Assembly: GCF_050589605.1 (NCBI RefSeq)
Contig: NZ_JBNGOO010000007.1
DNA from: Granulosicoccus sp947495035
GTDB lineage: Bacteria > Pseudomonadota > Gammaproteobacteria > Granulosicoccales > Granulosicoccaceae
Length of the DNA stretch: 64,000 bases
Strand: one strand, 5' to 3'
Shown: positions 32,206-39,268 of the stretch, piece after piece
Position numbering within the stretch: position 1 is the stretch's first letter
How the letters are laid out: each line of letters opens with the position of its first letter
Translations under genes and position numbers: made by a program
Notes under the pieces: model-generated
Database searches by the model: none
What the model saw: the letters and a program-made list of their open reading frames with translations, nothing else
Told to the model about the DNA's origin: nothing

Positions 32206-34242
32206 ATGGCCACAGCTCTGATCCAGGCACGCGGACTCAGCCGCAGCTTTCAGGCAGGCGATGAGAAGATCACGGTACTGAATGACGTGGATGTCGATAT
32301 CTGGCCTGGCGAGCTGGTAGCCATCATCGGCGCCTCGGGCTCCGGCAAATCGACGCTCATGAACATTCTGGGCTGCCTCGATCGACCCAGTGCCGGGCGG
32401 TATCACTTTGCCGGACAGGATACCGGCGACCTGGATCCGACGGCACTGGCCAGATTGCGTCGCGAGCACTTCGGCTTCATATTCCAGCGCTATCAGTTGC
32501 TGCCTGATCTTGATGCTATCGGCAATGTCGAAGTGCCTGCCATCTACTCGGGCATCAATCGCTCGGAACGGCAGGCTCGGGCCGCCGAGCTGCTGACACA
32601 ACTGGGCATGGCCGATCGACTGGACCATCGCCCGTCAGAACTCTCTGGCGGACAGCAGCAACGTGTCTCGGTGGCACGCGCATTGATGAATGGTGGCGAG
32701 GTGATTCTTGCAGACGAGCCTACAGGCGCTCTGGACAGCAAGAGCAGTACCGAGATGATCGAACTGCTACTGGAACTCAATCGACTTGGACACACCATCG
32801 TCATGGTCACGCATGACCCGAAGGTAGCCAGCCACGCACATCGCACCATCGAGATCAGCGACGGTCGTATCGTCTCGGATACCCGACACAAGATTGACAC
32901 TGAAGCTGGAGCTGGAGCTGGAGCTGGAGCTGGAGCTGGAGCTGGAGCAGGAGCAGGAGCAGGAATCGATGATGAAGCCGGGAAAGACCCGATAGTCGAT
33001 GCCAACCCTCCGTTGCCGCAGCGTTCTTCGGCAGGTGAGGATAGCCAGCTGTCCAGACTCAGAGAAGCCTTGTCCATGTCGGTCAAGGCGCTGACCGCCC
33101 ACCGAGTGCGCTCGCTGCTGACCATGCTGGGCATCATCATCGGCATCGCTTCTGTGGTGCTGGTAGTCGCGCTGGGTACCGGCAGCCAGGAAACGGTTCT
33201 GCAGAACATCAGCTCACTGGGCACCAACACCATCACGGCACGCCCGGGAAGCGGCTTTGGACGACGCGATGCGCAGCGCATCGAGACACTGGTATCGGCC
33301 GATACCGAAGTGCTGGCTCGTCAGGAATTTGCCGACAGCGTGTCACCGGCGGTTTCCAATCCGGCCTCGGTGATCTATCGCAATGTGGAGGCTACCGCGC
33401 AGATCAATGGCGTCAGTGGCGACTACTTTCAGGTTCACAACTACCAGACGGTTGCCGGTACCGTCTTCGGTCCACGCCATGTCGATGCGCTGGAACAGGT
33501 CGCAGTCATCGATGAAGACACCCGCGATACATTCTTCACCGAAGGCGACGACCCAATTGGCGAAGTGCTGCTTCTGGGAAGAGTCCCGGTGCGCGTCATC
33601 GGTGTTGCAAGCTCTTCAGGTGCTGCCTTCGGACCCTCTTCACTCAATGTGTGGATTCCCTACACCACTGCCATGGCCAGAGTATCGGGGCAGAGCTTTC
33701 TGGACAGTATCGAGGTTCGTGTCGCCGATGGTTACGACACCACCACCGCACAGAATGAGATCACGGCACTACTGACTGCTCAGCATGGCAGCAAGGATTT
33801 CTTCCTGGTCAACAGCGACACGATTCGCTCCACCATCACCTCTACCACGCAGACGTTGACTTTGCTGGTGGCCGCCATTGCCGTGATTTCACTGTTGGTC
33901 GGTGGCATTGGCGTCATGAACATCATGCTGGTGTCCGTCACCGAGCGAACCCGGGAAATCGGCGTGCGCATGGCCATTGGCGCTCGCCGCACAGACATCA
34001 TTGCGCAGTTTCTGATTGAAGCCGTTCTGGTCTGTCTGATTGGCGGTGTGCTTGGCGTCCTGCTGGCACTCTCGACAGGCTATGCAGTATCGATACTGAA
34101 CGAGAAGGCCAATCTGGTGTTTTCCAATACGGCCATCGCGGTAGCGTTTCTGTCGGCCACGATGATCGGCATCACCTTCGGGTATCTGCCGGCCAGAGCA
34201 GCTTCGCGACTGGATCCGCTGGACGCCCTGAACAGGGAATAG
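32206..34242 (+). CDS. macB: MacB-like ABC transporter with extended Ala-Gly linker
   Basis: 678-residue fusion of ATPase and permease. GASGSGKST (Walker A), LSGGQQQRVSVARAL (signature), VILADEPTGALD (Walker B) occupy residues about 1-225. Residues about 234-253 are ten Ala-Gly pairs encoded by a 60-bp hexamer array, in the linker between ATPase and first membrane helix (LTMLGIIIGIASVVLVVAL). A large periplasmic domain and three C-terminal helices follow (MNIMLVSVTERTREIGVRMAIGA). Function: ATP-driven efflux of macrolide-like compounds, lipopeptides or heme precursors through TolC; substrate not deducible. Confidence 0.9.
   Translation: MATALIQARGLSRSFQAGDEKITVLNDVDVDIWPGELVAIIGASGSGKSTLMNILGCLDRPSAGRYHFAGQDTGDLDPTALARLRREHFGFIFQRYQLLPDLDAIGNVEVPAIYSGINRSERQARAAELLTQLGMADRLDHRPSELSGGQQQRVSVARALMNGGEVILADEPTGALDSKSSTEMIELLLELNRLGHTIVMVTHDPKVASHAHRTIEISDGRIVSDTRHKIDTEAGAGAGAGAGAGAGAGAGAGIDDEAGKDPIVDANPPLPQRSSAGEDSQLSRLREALSMSVKALTAHRVRSLLTMLGIIIGIASVVLVVALGTGSQETVLQNISSLGTNTITARPGSGFGRRDAQRIETLVSADTEVLARQEFADSVSPAVSNPASVIYRNVEATAQINGVSGDYFQVHNYQTVAGTVFGPRHVDALEQVAVIDEDTRDTFFTEGDDPIGEVLLLGRVPVRVIGVASSSGAAFGPSSLNVWIPYTTAMARVSGQSFLDSIEVRVADGYDTTTAQNEITALLTAQHGSKDFFLVNSDTIRSTITSTTQTLTLLVAAIAVISLLVGGIGVMNIMLVSVTERTREIGVRMAIGARRTDIIAQFLIEAVLVCLIGGVLGVLLALSTGYAVSILNEKANLVFSNTAIAVAFLSATMIGITFGYLPARAASRLDPLDALNRE
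32905..32964 (+). repeat. Hexamer array in macB: GCTGGA x7 then GCAGGA x3
   Basis: Ten in-frame hexamers encoding (Ala-Gly)10. The T-to-A variant is confined to the last three units, showing that expansion occurred in two steps. Confidence 0.96.
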
Positions 34243-34533
34243 AGTCACAAGGCCCTGCCTGAGCTCATCAACCGACGGCATGACCGCACCCTTGCAGGCA
34301 GACTGAATGCGCCTGCCCGGAGTCTCCGGCCCCGCCGGTGAGACCCCCCCCCCCCGCCACAGGGAGAAGAACAGATTCCAACAACAATCAGGGGCTGACG
34401 ACGATGCCGCGATTACTCGCTCTGTGGCGCGGCAAGGCGATGTAAAAGCAGGGAACCGAATACATGCCACCTTGTCCGATGCCATGATAGGTTCGCGGCA
34501 AATTCACCAACACCACTCAGGGAGAAACATCGC
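34243..34533. other. Intergenic region with 12-C tract
   Basis: 291 bp between macB and the YceI gene. A run of twelve C at 34344-34355 follows a GC-rich inverted repeat (GTCTC...GAGAC). Promoter of the YceI gene must lie in the second half. No gene seen. Confidence 0.6.
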
Positions 34534-35118
34534 ATGCACATCAGTCATTTCATTGCACCCGCATTGGCAATCGCATTGATCGGCAGTGCGACGGACGCCT
34601 TGGCTCTCGACATCGACAGCGGCAACTCGAAGGTCAATGTCGTCTCCACCAAGGTTCTGGCAGACGGGACATCAAGCGTTGCCGAGATCTTCACGTTCAA
34701 TTCATTGGAAGGCAGCGTAGACGACAGTGGCGAAGCCACCGTCACGATAGACCTTGGCGCCATAGAGACAGGTATCGACATACGCAATGAACGCATGGGC
34801 GAGTACCTGTTCGAAACGGATCGCTACCCGACGGCCACGATAACCGCACAGGTACCTGAAACTGCGCTGGCTCCCGGTCAACAGACGCTTGATCTGGAAA
34901 TCGGTCTGGATATGCATGGCAAGCAGGCGACGTACACGCTTCCCGTGCTGGTTGCAAGTGATGCTGCGCAGGTGACGGTCACCGCGGAGCAACCCCTCCT
35001 GCTCGATGTAACTGCGTTCGACCTCCAGGGCGGACTTGGCAAACTGGGTGAACTGGCTGGTCTGCTGCACATACCGGCTACCGTTCCCGTCACCTTCAGT
35101 CTGACATTCAATCGTTGA
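34534..35118 (+). CDS. YceI-family periplasmic protein
   Basis: 194 residues. Signal peptide ending SATDALA-LDID. LDIDSGNSKVNVVSTK, EGSVDDSGEATVTIDLGAIETGIDIRNERM and the strand-rich C-terminus (GLLHIPATVPVTFSLTF) match the YceI lipocalin-like fold, which binds isoprenoid-type ligands. GGGAGA ribosome site nine bases upstream. Single gene; the large empty region 35119-35745 follows. Confidence 0.82.
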   Translation: MHISHFIAPALAIALIGSATDALALDIDSGNSKVNVVSTKVLADGTSSVAEIFTFNSLEGSVDDSGEATVTIDLGAIETGIDIRNERMGEYLFETDRYPTATITAQVPETALAPGQQTLDLEIGLDMHGKQATYTLPVLVASDAAQVTVTAEQPLLLDVTAFDLQGGLGKLGELAGLLHIPATVPVTFSLTFNR

Positions 35119-35745
35119 TCGGTCGTGCCCCTGCGAGCGGCTGAACACACTCGCCAGACAGTTCGTCGCAGGGGCTCGTCGACATCGGCGACATCCACGA
35201 TATCGGCGTTTACTGCAAGCAGCCACGGCTCGTGACCACACCGAGCCGGATCGTGCAGCACTGACAGTTCACCCCCCCCTTCGCCAATCACGCCACGCAA
35301 GTCAGCTCGAACGCCATTACGCACTGACCCTGACATCGACAGACCACTCCTAGAAGCTCTCATGGGATTCCCGAGATATTCGGGGCTTCCTGCCTCTATT
35401 GTCCGTGCTTGTGTTCGTACCCCTGCTTGTGCTCGTACTCCTGCTCGTACTCCTGCTCGTACTCCTGCTCGTACTTCTGCTCGTACTTCCGCTTGTGCAC
35501 CTGCTCTTTATCGTACTTGCACTCTCACATGTACCCGCCATTGTATTGTCTTGCGACACTGTCGGCCAGGCACGAGCAAGTGTCCGAGGCTCTGCAAACA
35601 GCGCAGTCGGTGGCAACTCGCCCCAGTCGGAACATGGCAGAGTCGCCTTGAGCTTCGATACATTTTGCTTGCCTTACTGTTGACGTCTTGACGTCATGCA
35701 TTCAATGCGTCAGGATAGTGTCTGGTATCGACGAAGACCAGCCTC
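35119..35745. other. 627-bp intergenic region with 12-mer array
   Basis: No supportable gene. It holds a hairpin CCCGA-gatat-TCGGG near 35379-35393, the 12-mer array at 35431-35490, and probably the promoter of the RHH-CHAD-ParA operon. Open frames across the array on both strands are low-complexity artefacts of the repeat. Confidence 0.6.
35431..35490. repeat. 12-mer array GCTCGTACTCCT, five copies plus degenerate flanks
   Basis: Three perfect GCTCGTACTCCT units, then GCTCGTACTTCT and GCTCGTACTTCC, with decayed copies on both sides (about 35405-35430 and 35491-35508). Every reading frame is open through it. Confidence 0.92.
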
Positions 35746-35919
35746 GTGAGTAAGGATCAACCCAGCAAGAAAAACACGTCCTTGCGCCTGGAAAGCAGCA
35801 TGCTCAAGGCTTTGAAAATCAGGGCCATCGAGGAAGACAGCAGTGTGCAGGTCATCCTTGAACGGCTCGTTGAAGAATATCTGAACACCCCCAGAAAACA
35901 AAAAAAATCCAAGAAATGA
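35746..35919 (+). CDS. Small ribbon-helix-helix (CopG/ParD-like) protein
   Basis: 57 residues from a GTG start. KKNTSLRLESSMLKALKIRA then IEEDSSVQVILERLVEEYL has the strand-helix-helix layout of RHH DNA-binding proteins: a TSLRL strand that would sit in the major groove, helix A, a polar turn, helix B. A basic tail RKQKKSKK follows. Its stop overlaps the next gene's ATG (ATGA, 35916-35919), so the gene belongs to the CHAD-ParA operon. Could be autorepressor, a toxin-less antitoxin relative or the DNA-side partner of the ParA ATPase. I am fairly sure it is a gene, less sure of its role. Confidence 0.72.
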   Translation: MSKDQPSKKNTSLRLESSMLKALKIRAIEEDSSVQVILERLVEEYLNTPRKQKKSKK

Positions 35920-37436
35920 ATCCAGCATTGGAAAAGACCTGGCTACTGAAAAACACCGTTGATGACAGCGAACTCACATCAATTCTGGCAGCCGAATTTC
36001 AAGTGGAAATCGAACAGGCCCTGACATCAGAGCTGATTGTCCACGACGACTTCGATGCCGATCTGTGGAATACCGATCTGATGCTCTGTCGGGTTGACAA
36101 GAACCGGTTTCAACTCATCAAGGGGACAGAACTTGTCGGCGAGGTACGCGCATCGGCAAAAGCGCGGTTCTGGTGGGACTTCCCCGACAGCGATCTGAAA
36201 AGCCTGTTGAAAAAGAAGATCGGCCTGCGCGCGGCCATGCCCATTGCCTCACTGCAACTGGTCAGCACTCGTTTTTCCCTGCGAAACAGTGATGACAAGA
36301 TCGTGGTCAGAGGCCAGCTCTCGCAATCCAGGGTGGATGATGACGGCCAGCACTATCTCACCCTGCAGCAGATGCGCGGCTATGCCAAGGCTGCCCGGCA
36401 AGCTGAAAAGCTGTTGAAACCTCTGTTGGGACAGGCAGTGGCAGACTTCGGCTTGAAATCGATGTTCGCGGCGCAGCATCCCGGAACGGTCGAGAGCAAT
36501 ACGCCTGCAGAACTGCACCTGACGGCAGACATGCCAACGGAAGTGGCGGTGCGCGCCATGGGTACCGACATGATCGATCAGGCGACATCACACGTCGATG
36601 GTGTGGTGGCAGACATTGATACGGTCTTTCTGCATCAGTTTCGCGTCAGCGTCCGCAAGCTGCGCTCCCTGATCAGTCTGCTGAAACGATCATTGCCCGC
36701 CGAGACGGTGGAAATCCTGGCGCCGCAGCTGTCCGGTATTGCCAGCAAGACCAGCAGGCTGCGCGACCTGGACGTCTTCCTGCTGGACAGGAACCACTAT
36801 CGTGACATGCTGCCTGAGAGCCACACTGCCGGACTTGAAGCCTTGTATGTGCAGGTTGAAAAACAGCGGCAGCTGGAAAAGAACCGCCTTGCACGCTATT
36901 TCTCCTCGAAGCAGTTCCAGCACGACATCGACGCTTGCAGAACAGCGCTGTCAGCCCCCCCGGCATTCCTGAACCCCATCTCCAGGAAACCCGTGCAGAC
37001 AGTCGCCAGATCCCTGCTCATCAAGCGTTTCAGGAAGATTCAGGCAATGAGTGCGCAGCTGCACGCAGACTCTGATGACGAGCATGTGCACGACATTCGC
37101 AAGGAATTCAAGAAAATGCGCTATCTGATCGAGTTCTTCATCGAGCTACTGCCGAAGAAGCGCACCGCTGCCCTGCTGAAGGACTTGAAGAAACTGCAGG
37201 TGACCCTCGGCGACTTCAATGACTATTGTGTGCAGATGGAGTTTCTGAGCAGCTTCGAAGACGAGCGACAGATAGAGATGACGAAGGCATTGAGCGGGCT
37301 CATTGCCGTACTGCATCACCGGCAGATGGAAACACGCAAGCAGGTGGAGGCGGCACTGGCGCTCTTTTTTACCGACGACATGACCATGCAGATCGAATTG
37401 GCCTTTGGCTCGAAGACCCGCGGAGAATCCAGATGA
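35916..37436 (+). CDS. CHAD-domain protein with degenerate CYTH-like N-terminus
   Basis: 506 residues, no signal or membrane segment. Residues about 1-190 resemble a CYTH barrel (HDDFDADLWNTDLMLCRVD, FWWDFPDSDLKSLL, TRFSLRNSDDKIVVRGQL) but lack the catalytic ExExK. From about residue 230 a CHAD domain: VFLHQFRVSVRKLRSLISLL, SKTSRLRDLDVFLLDR and, in the second half, HVHDIRKEFKKMRYLIEFF, i.e. the conserved His plus Arg/Lys surfaces of the helical bundle. CHAD domains bind inorganic polyphosphate and localise to its granules. Start and stop both overlap neighbours by ATGA, so RHH, CHAD and ParA are made together. Confidence 0.85.
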   Translation: MNPALEKTWLLKNTVDDSELTSILAAEFQVEIEQALTSELIVHDDFDADLWNTDLMLCRVDKNRFQLIKGTELVGEVRASAKARFWWDFPDSDLKSLLKKKIGLRAAMPIASLQLVSTRFSLRNSDDKIVVRGQLSQSRVDDDGQHYLTLQQMRGYAKAARQAEKLLKPLLGQAVADFGLKSMFAAQHPGTVESNTPAELHLTADMPTEVAVRAMGTDMIDQATSHVDGVVADIDTVFLHQFRVSVRKLRSLISLLKRSLPAETVEILAPQLSGIASKTSRLRDLDVFLLDRNHYRDMLPESHTAGLEALYVQVEKQRQLEKNRLARYFSSKQFQHDIDACRTALSAPPAFLNPISRKPVQTVARSLLIKRFRKIQAMSAQLHADSDDEHVHDIRKEFKKMRYLIEFFIELLPKKRTAALLKDLKKLQVTLGDFNDYCVQMEFLSSFEDERQIEMTKALSGLIAVLHHRQMETRKQVEAALALFFTDDMTMQIELAFGSKTRGESR

Positions 37437-38176
37437 AAGTTATCGCCTGCTACAGCATGAAAGGCGGTGTGGGAAAAACCGCGACCGCCGTCAATCTGGC
37501 CTATTTCGCGGCAAAATCCGGCAAGAGAACGCTGTTGATCGACCTCGATCCGCAGGGCGCTTCCTCTTTCTACTTTCGCGTCAAACCTTCATCGAAGAAA
37601 TGGGGAGAGCGGTTTTTCAAGGCGTACCGAACGCTGGTGAAGAACATCAAGGCCAGTGATTTCGAGCATCTGGATGTCATTCCGGCGCACTTGAGCTTTC
37701 GCAACTTCGATTCGATGCTGAGCGATCTGAAGAAGCGCGAAAATCGATTGAAGCGTCTGCTGAAAGGTTTCCGGAAGGAATATGATCTGGTAATACTCGA
37801 CTGTCCGCCGTCCATCAGCTTTCTGTCGGAGTCGATATTCACCGCCTCGGATATCGTTCTGGTTCCTGTCATCCCGACCACGCTGTCGGAGCGCACCTTC
37901 GAGCAGCTGTTGCAGTTTTTCCAGGAAAACAAGTATCCACAAAAGAAGATCGTGCCGTTCTTCTCGATGGTCCAGTCTCAGAAGTCTCTGCACAAGTCCA
38001 CCATGGAAGCCATGTCCACGCGTCGCAAGGTGTTTCTGAAGTCCACCATTCCCTATTCTTCCGACATAGAGAAAATGGGACAGCACAAGGCCCCAGTGGA
38101 TCTGTTTGCCAGATCAACGTCGGCCAACGCTGCCTACATGAAACTGTGGGCCGAAATCTCCGAACAACATCTCTAG
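37433..38176 (+). CDS. ParA/MinD-family ATPase
   Basis: 247 residues. MKVIACYSMKGGVGKTATAV has the deviant Walker A (KGGVGKTA, with both lysines), then LLIDLDPQGASSFYF (A') and DLVILDCPPSISFLS (B). The rest keeps the ParA fold (DIVLVPVIPTTLSERTFEQL, SMVQSQKSLH). No N-terminal HTH, so it is the small ParA/Soj-McdA size class used to position chromosomes, plasmids and protein cargos. ATG overlaps the CHAD stop. No ParB gene is near; the RHH and CHAD proteins are the only evident partners. Confidence 0.9.
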   Translation: MKVIACYSMKGGVGKTATAVNLAYFAAKSGKRTLLIDLDPQGASSFYFRVKPSSKKWGERFFKAYRTLVKNIKASDFEHLDVIPAHLSFRNFDSMLSDLKKRENRLKRLLKGFRKEYDLVILDCPPSISFLSESIFTASDIVLVPVIPTTLSERTFEQLLQFFQENKYPQKKIVPFFSMVQSQKSLHKSTMEAMSTRRKVFLKSTIPYSSDIEKMGQHKAPVDLFARSTSANAAYMKLWAEISEQHL

Positions 38177-38198
38177 TTTTCGACCCGGGAGGAATACC

Positions 38199-38672
38199 GT
38201 GGCAATTGAAATCGAACGCAAGTTCCTGGTGACTCGACGACCGGAGGCCGAGCTGCAACAGGCACTGGTCGAACAGATTCAACAGGGTTATCTCATTCGG
38301 GAAGCGGAACGGGAAGTCAGAATCAGACGCAAGGGAGACCTGTTCTACCTGACTGAAAAGAAGGGATCGGGCATGAGTCGGGACGAGCACGAGATTCTCA
38401 TCACCGAACAGATGTTCGACGCCCTGTGGCCCCTGACCAGAGGCATGCAGCTTGCCAAGGCTCGCAGTACCTTCATCCTGGATGAGCATCGACTGGAACT
38501 CGACATCTATCAAGGTGAACTCGAACCCCTGATGATTCTCGAAACCGAGTTCACCTCGGAGGAACAGGCTCTGGCCTGGTCTCCTCCCTGGTTTGCCGGC
38601 CCGGAAGTCACCGGAGACAAGCGTTACAAGAACGCTCAACTGGCTACGGAAGGGAAACCGGACAATGGGTAA
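38199..38672 (+). CDS. CYTH-domain (triphosphate tunnel metalloenzyme-like) protein
   Basis: 157 residues from GTG with a very good GGGAGGA site. MAIEIERKFLVT carries the catalytic ExExK; YLIREAEREVRIRRKG, FYLTEKKGSGMSRDEHEILI and LDIYQGELEPLMILETEF supply the tunnel's Arg, Lys and Glu residues. Short single-domain CYTH proteins usually hydrolyse inorganic tripolyphosphate. 22 bp after the ParA gene and in the same operon. Its stop overlaps the NUDIX start region by eight bases. Confidence 0.9.
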   Translation: MAIEIERKFLVTRRPEAELQQALVEQIQQGYLIREAEREVRIRRKGDLFYLTEKKGSGMSRDEHEILITEQMFDALWPLTRGMQLAKARSTFILDEHRLELDIYQGELEPLMILETEFTSEEQALAWSPPWFAGPEVTGDKRYKNAQLATEGKPDNG

Positions 38673-39096
38673 GAAACATCAGAAGCTGAAAAAGAGAGTC
38701 GCCGTACTCCCAGTTCTGATGAAGAAATGCAGGAAAAACAAGAAGCGGAAGAAGAAGTGCAAGATCTACCTGATTACCAGTCGAGCGCACTCGCATTGGA
38801 TCATCCCGACCGGAAAACTGGAAAAGAATCTGAGTAACCGACGAGTCGCCTTGCTCGAGGCCTTTGAAGAGGCCGGCGTCCTCGGCAAACTGGATGAACA
38901 GTTCAGGATCCAGGTTCTGCTGCGGCGCCCTCACTGCAAGAAGAAACGCAAGACCATCGTATTTCTGCTCTACGTCAATCGTATATTGAACCACTGGCCG
39001 GAGGAGCGTGAACGCAAACGCAAGGCGGTCAGCATCCAGAGTTACATCAAGACAGTGTCGGACAAGAAACTGAAGAAAAAGCTGCTGACCCTATGA
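38665..39096 (+). CDS. Divergent NUDIX-fold protein, very basic
   Basis: 143 residues, unusually Lys/Arg-rich (KKHQKLKKRV, KCRKNKKRKKKCK). The NUDIX box is partly degraded: GKLEKNLSNRRVALLEAFEEAGV keeps the C-terminal ExxEEAG core, but the first Glu and the Arg of the canonical GxxxxxExxxxxxxREUxEExGU are Leu. The layout (IIPTGKLEKN...EEAGVLGKL) is nearest to diphosphoinositol-polyphosphate phosphohydrolases. It could be a polyphosphate/pyrophosphate hydrolase with altered metal site or a binding protein. Overlaps the CYTH gene end. Confidence 0.75.
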   Translation: MGKKHQKLKKRVAVLPVLMKKCRKNKKRKKKCKIYLITSRAHSHWIIPTGKLEKNLSNRRVALLEAFEEAGVLGKLDEQFRIQVLLRRPHCKKKRKTIVFLLYVNRILNHWPEERERKRKAVSIQSYIKTVSDKKLKKKLLTL

Positions 39097-39268
39097 GATC
39101 TGCGTCGGGTTGTGGCCCACCGGAAACGGCATGATCTCCTGTCGGGTTTCGGCAAGGTTCCATCGCTCAGGATAACTCGATCAAGGTTCCGGCACTACAA
39201 CCAGTTCTTCCTGTTACACAGCGGGAACCGCTCCTAAAGCACCCTGAGCAGACTGCCGTTAGGCCACA

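Noticed and set aside
34307..34579. 90-codon frame across the 12-C tract
   Set aside because: No ribosome site and overlaps the start of the well-supported YceI gene.
35350..35616. Low-complexity frames (Ser-Thr-Arg or Leu-Val repeats) across the 12-mer array on both strands
   Set aside because: They are forced open by the repeat itself; no start signals or family match.
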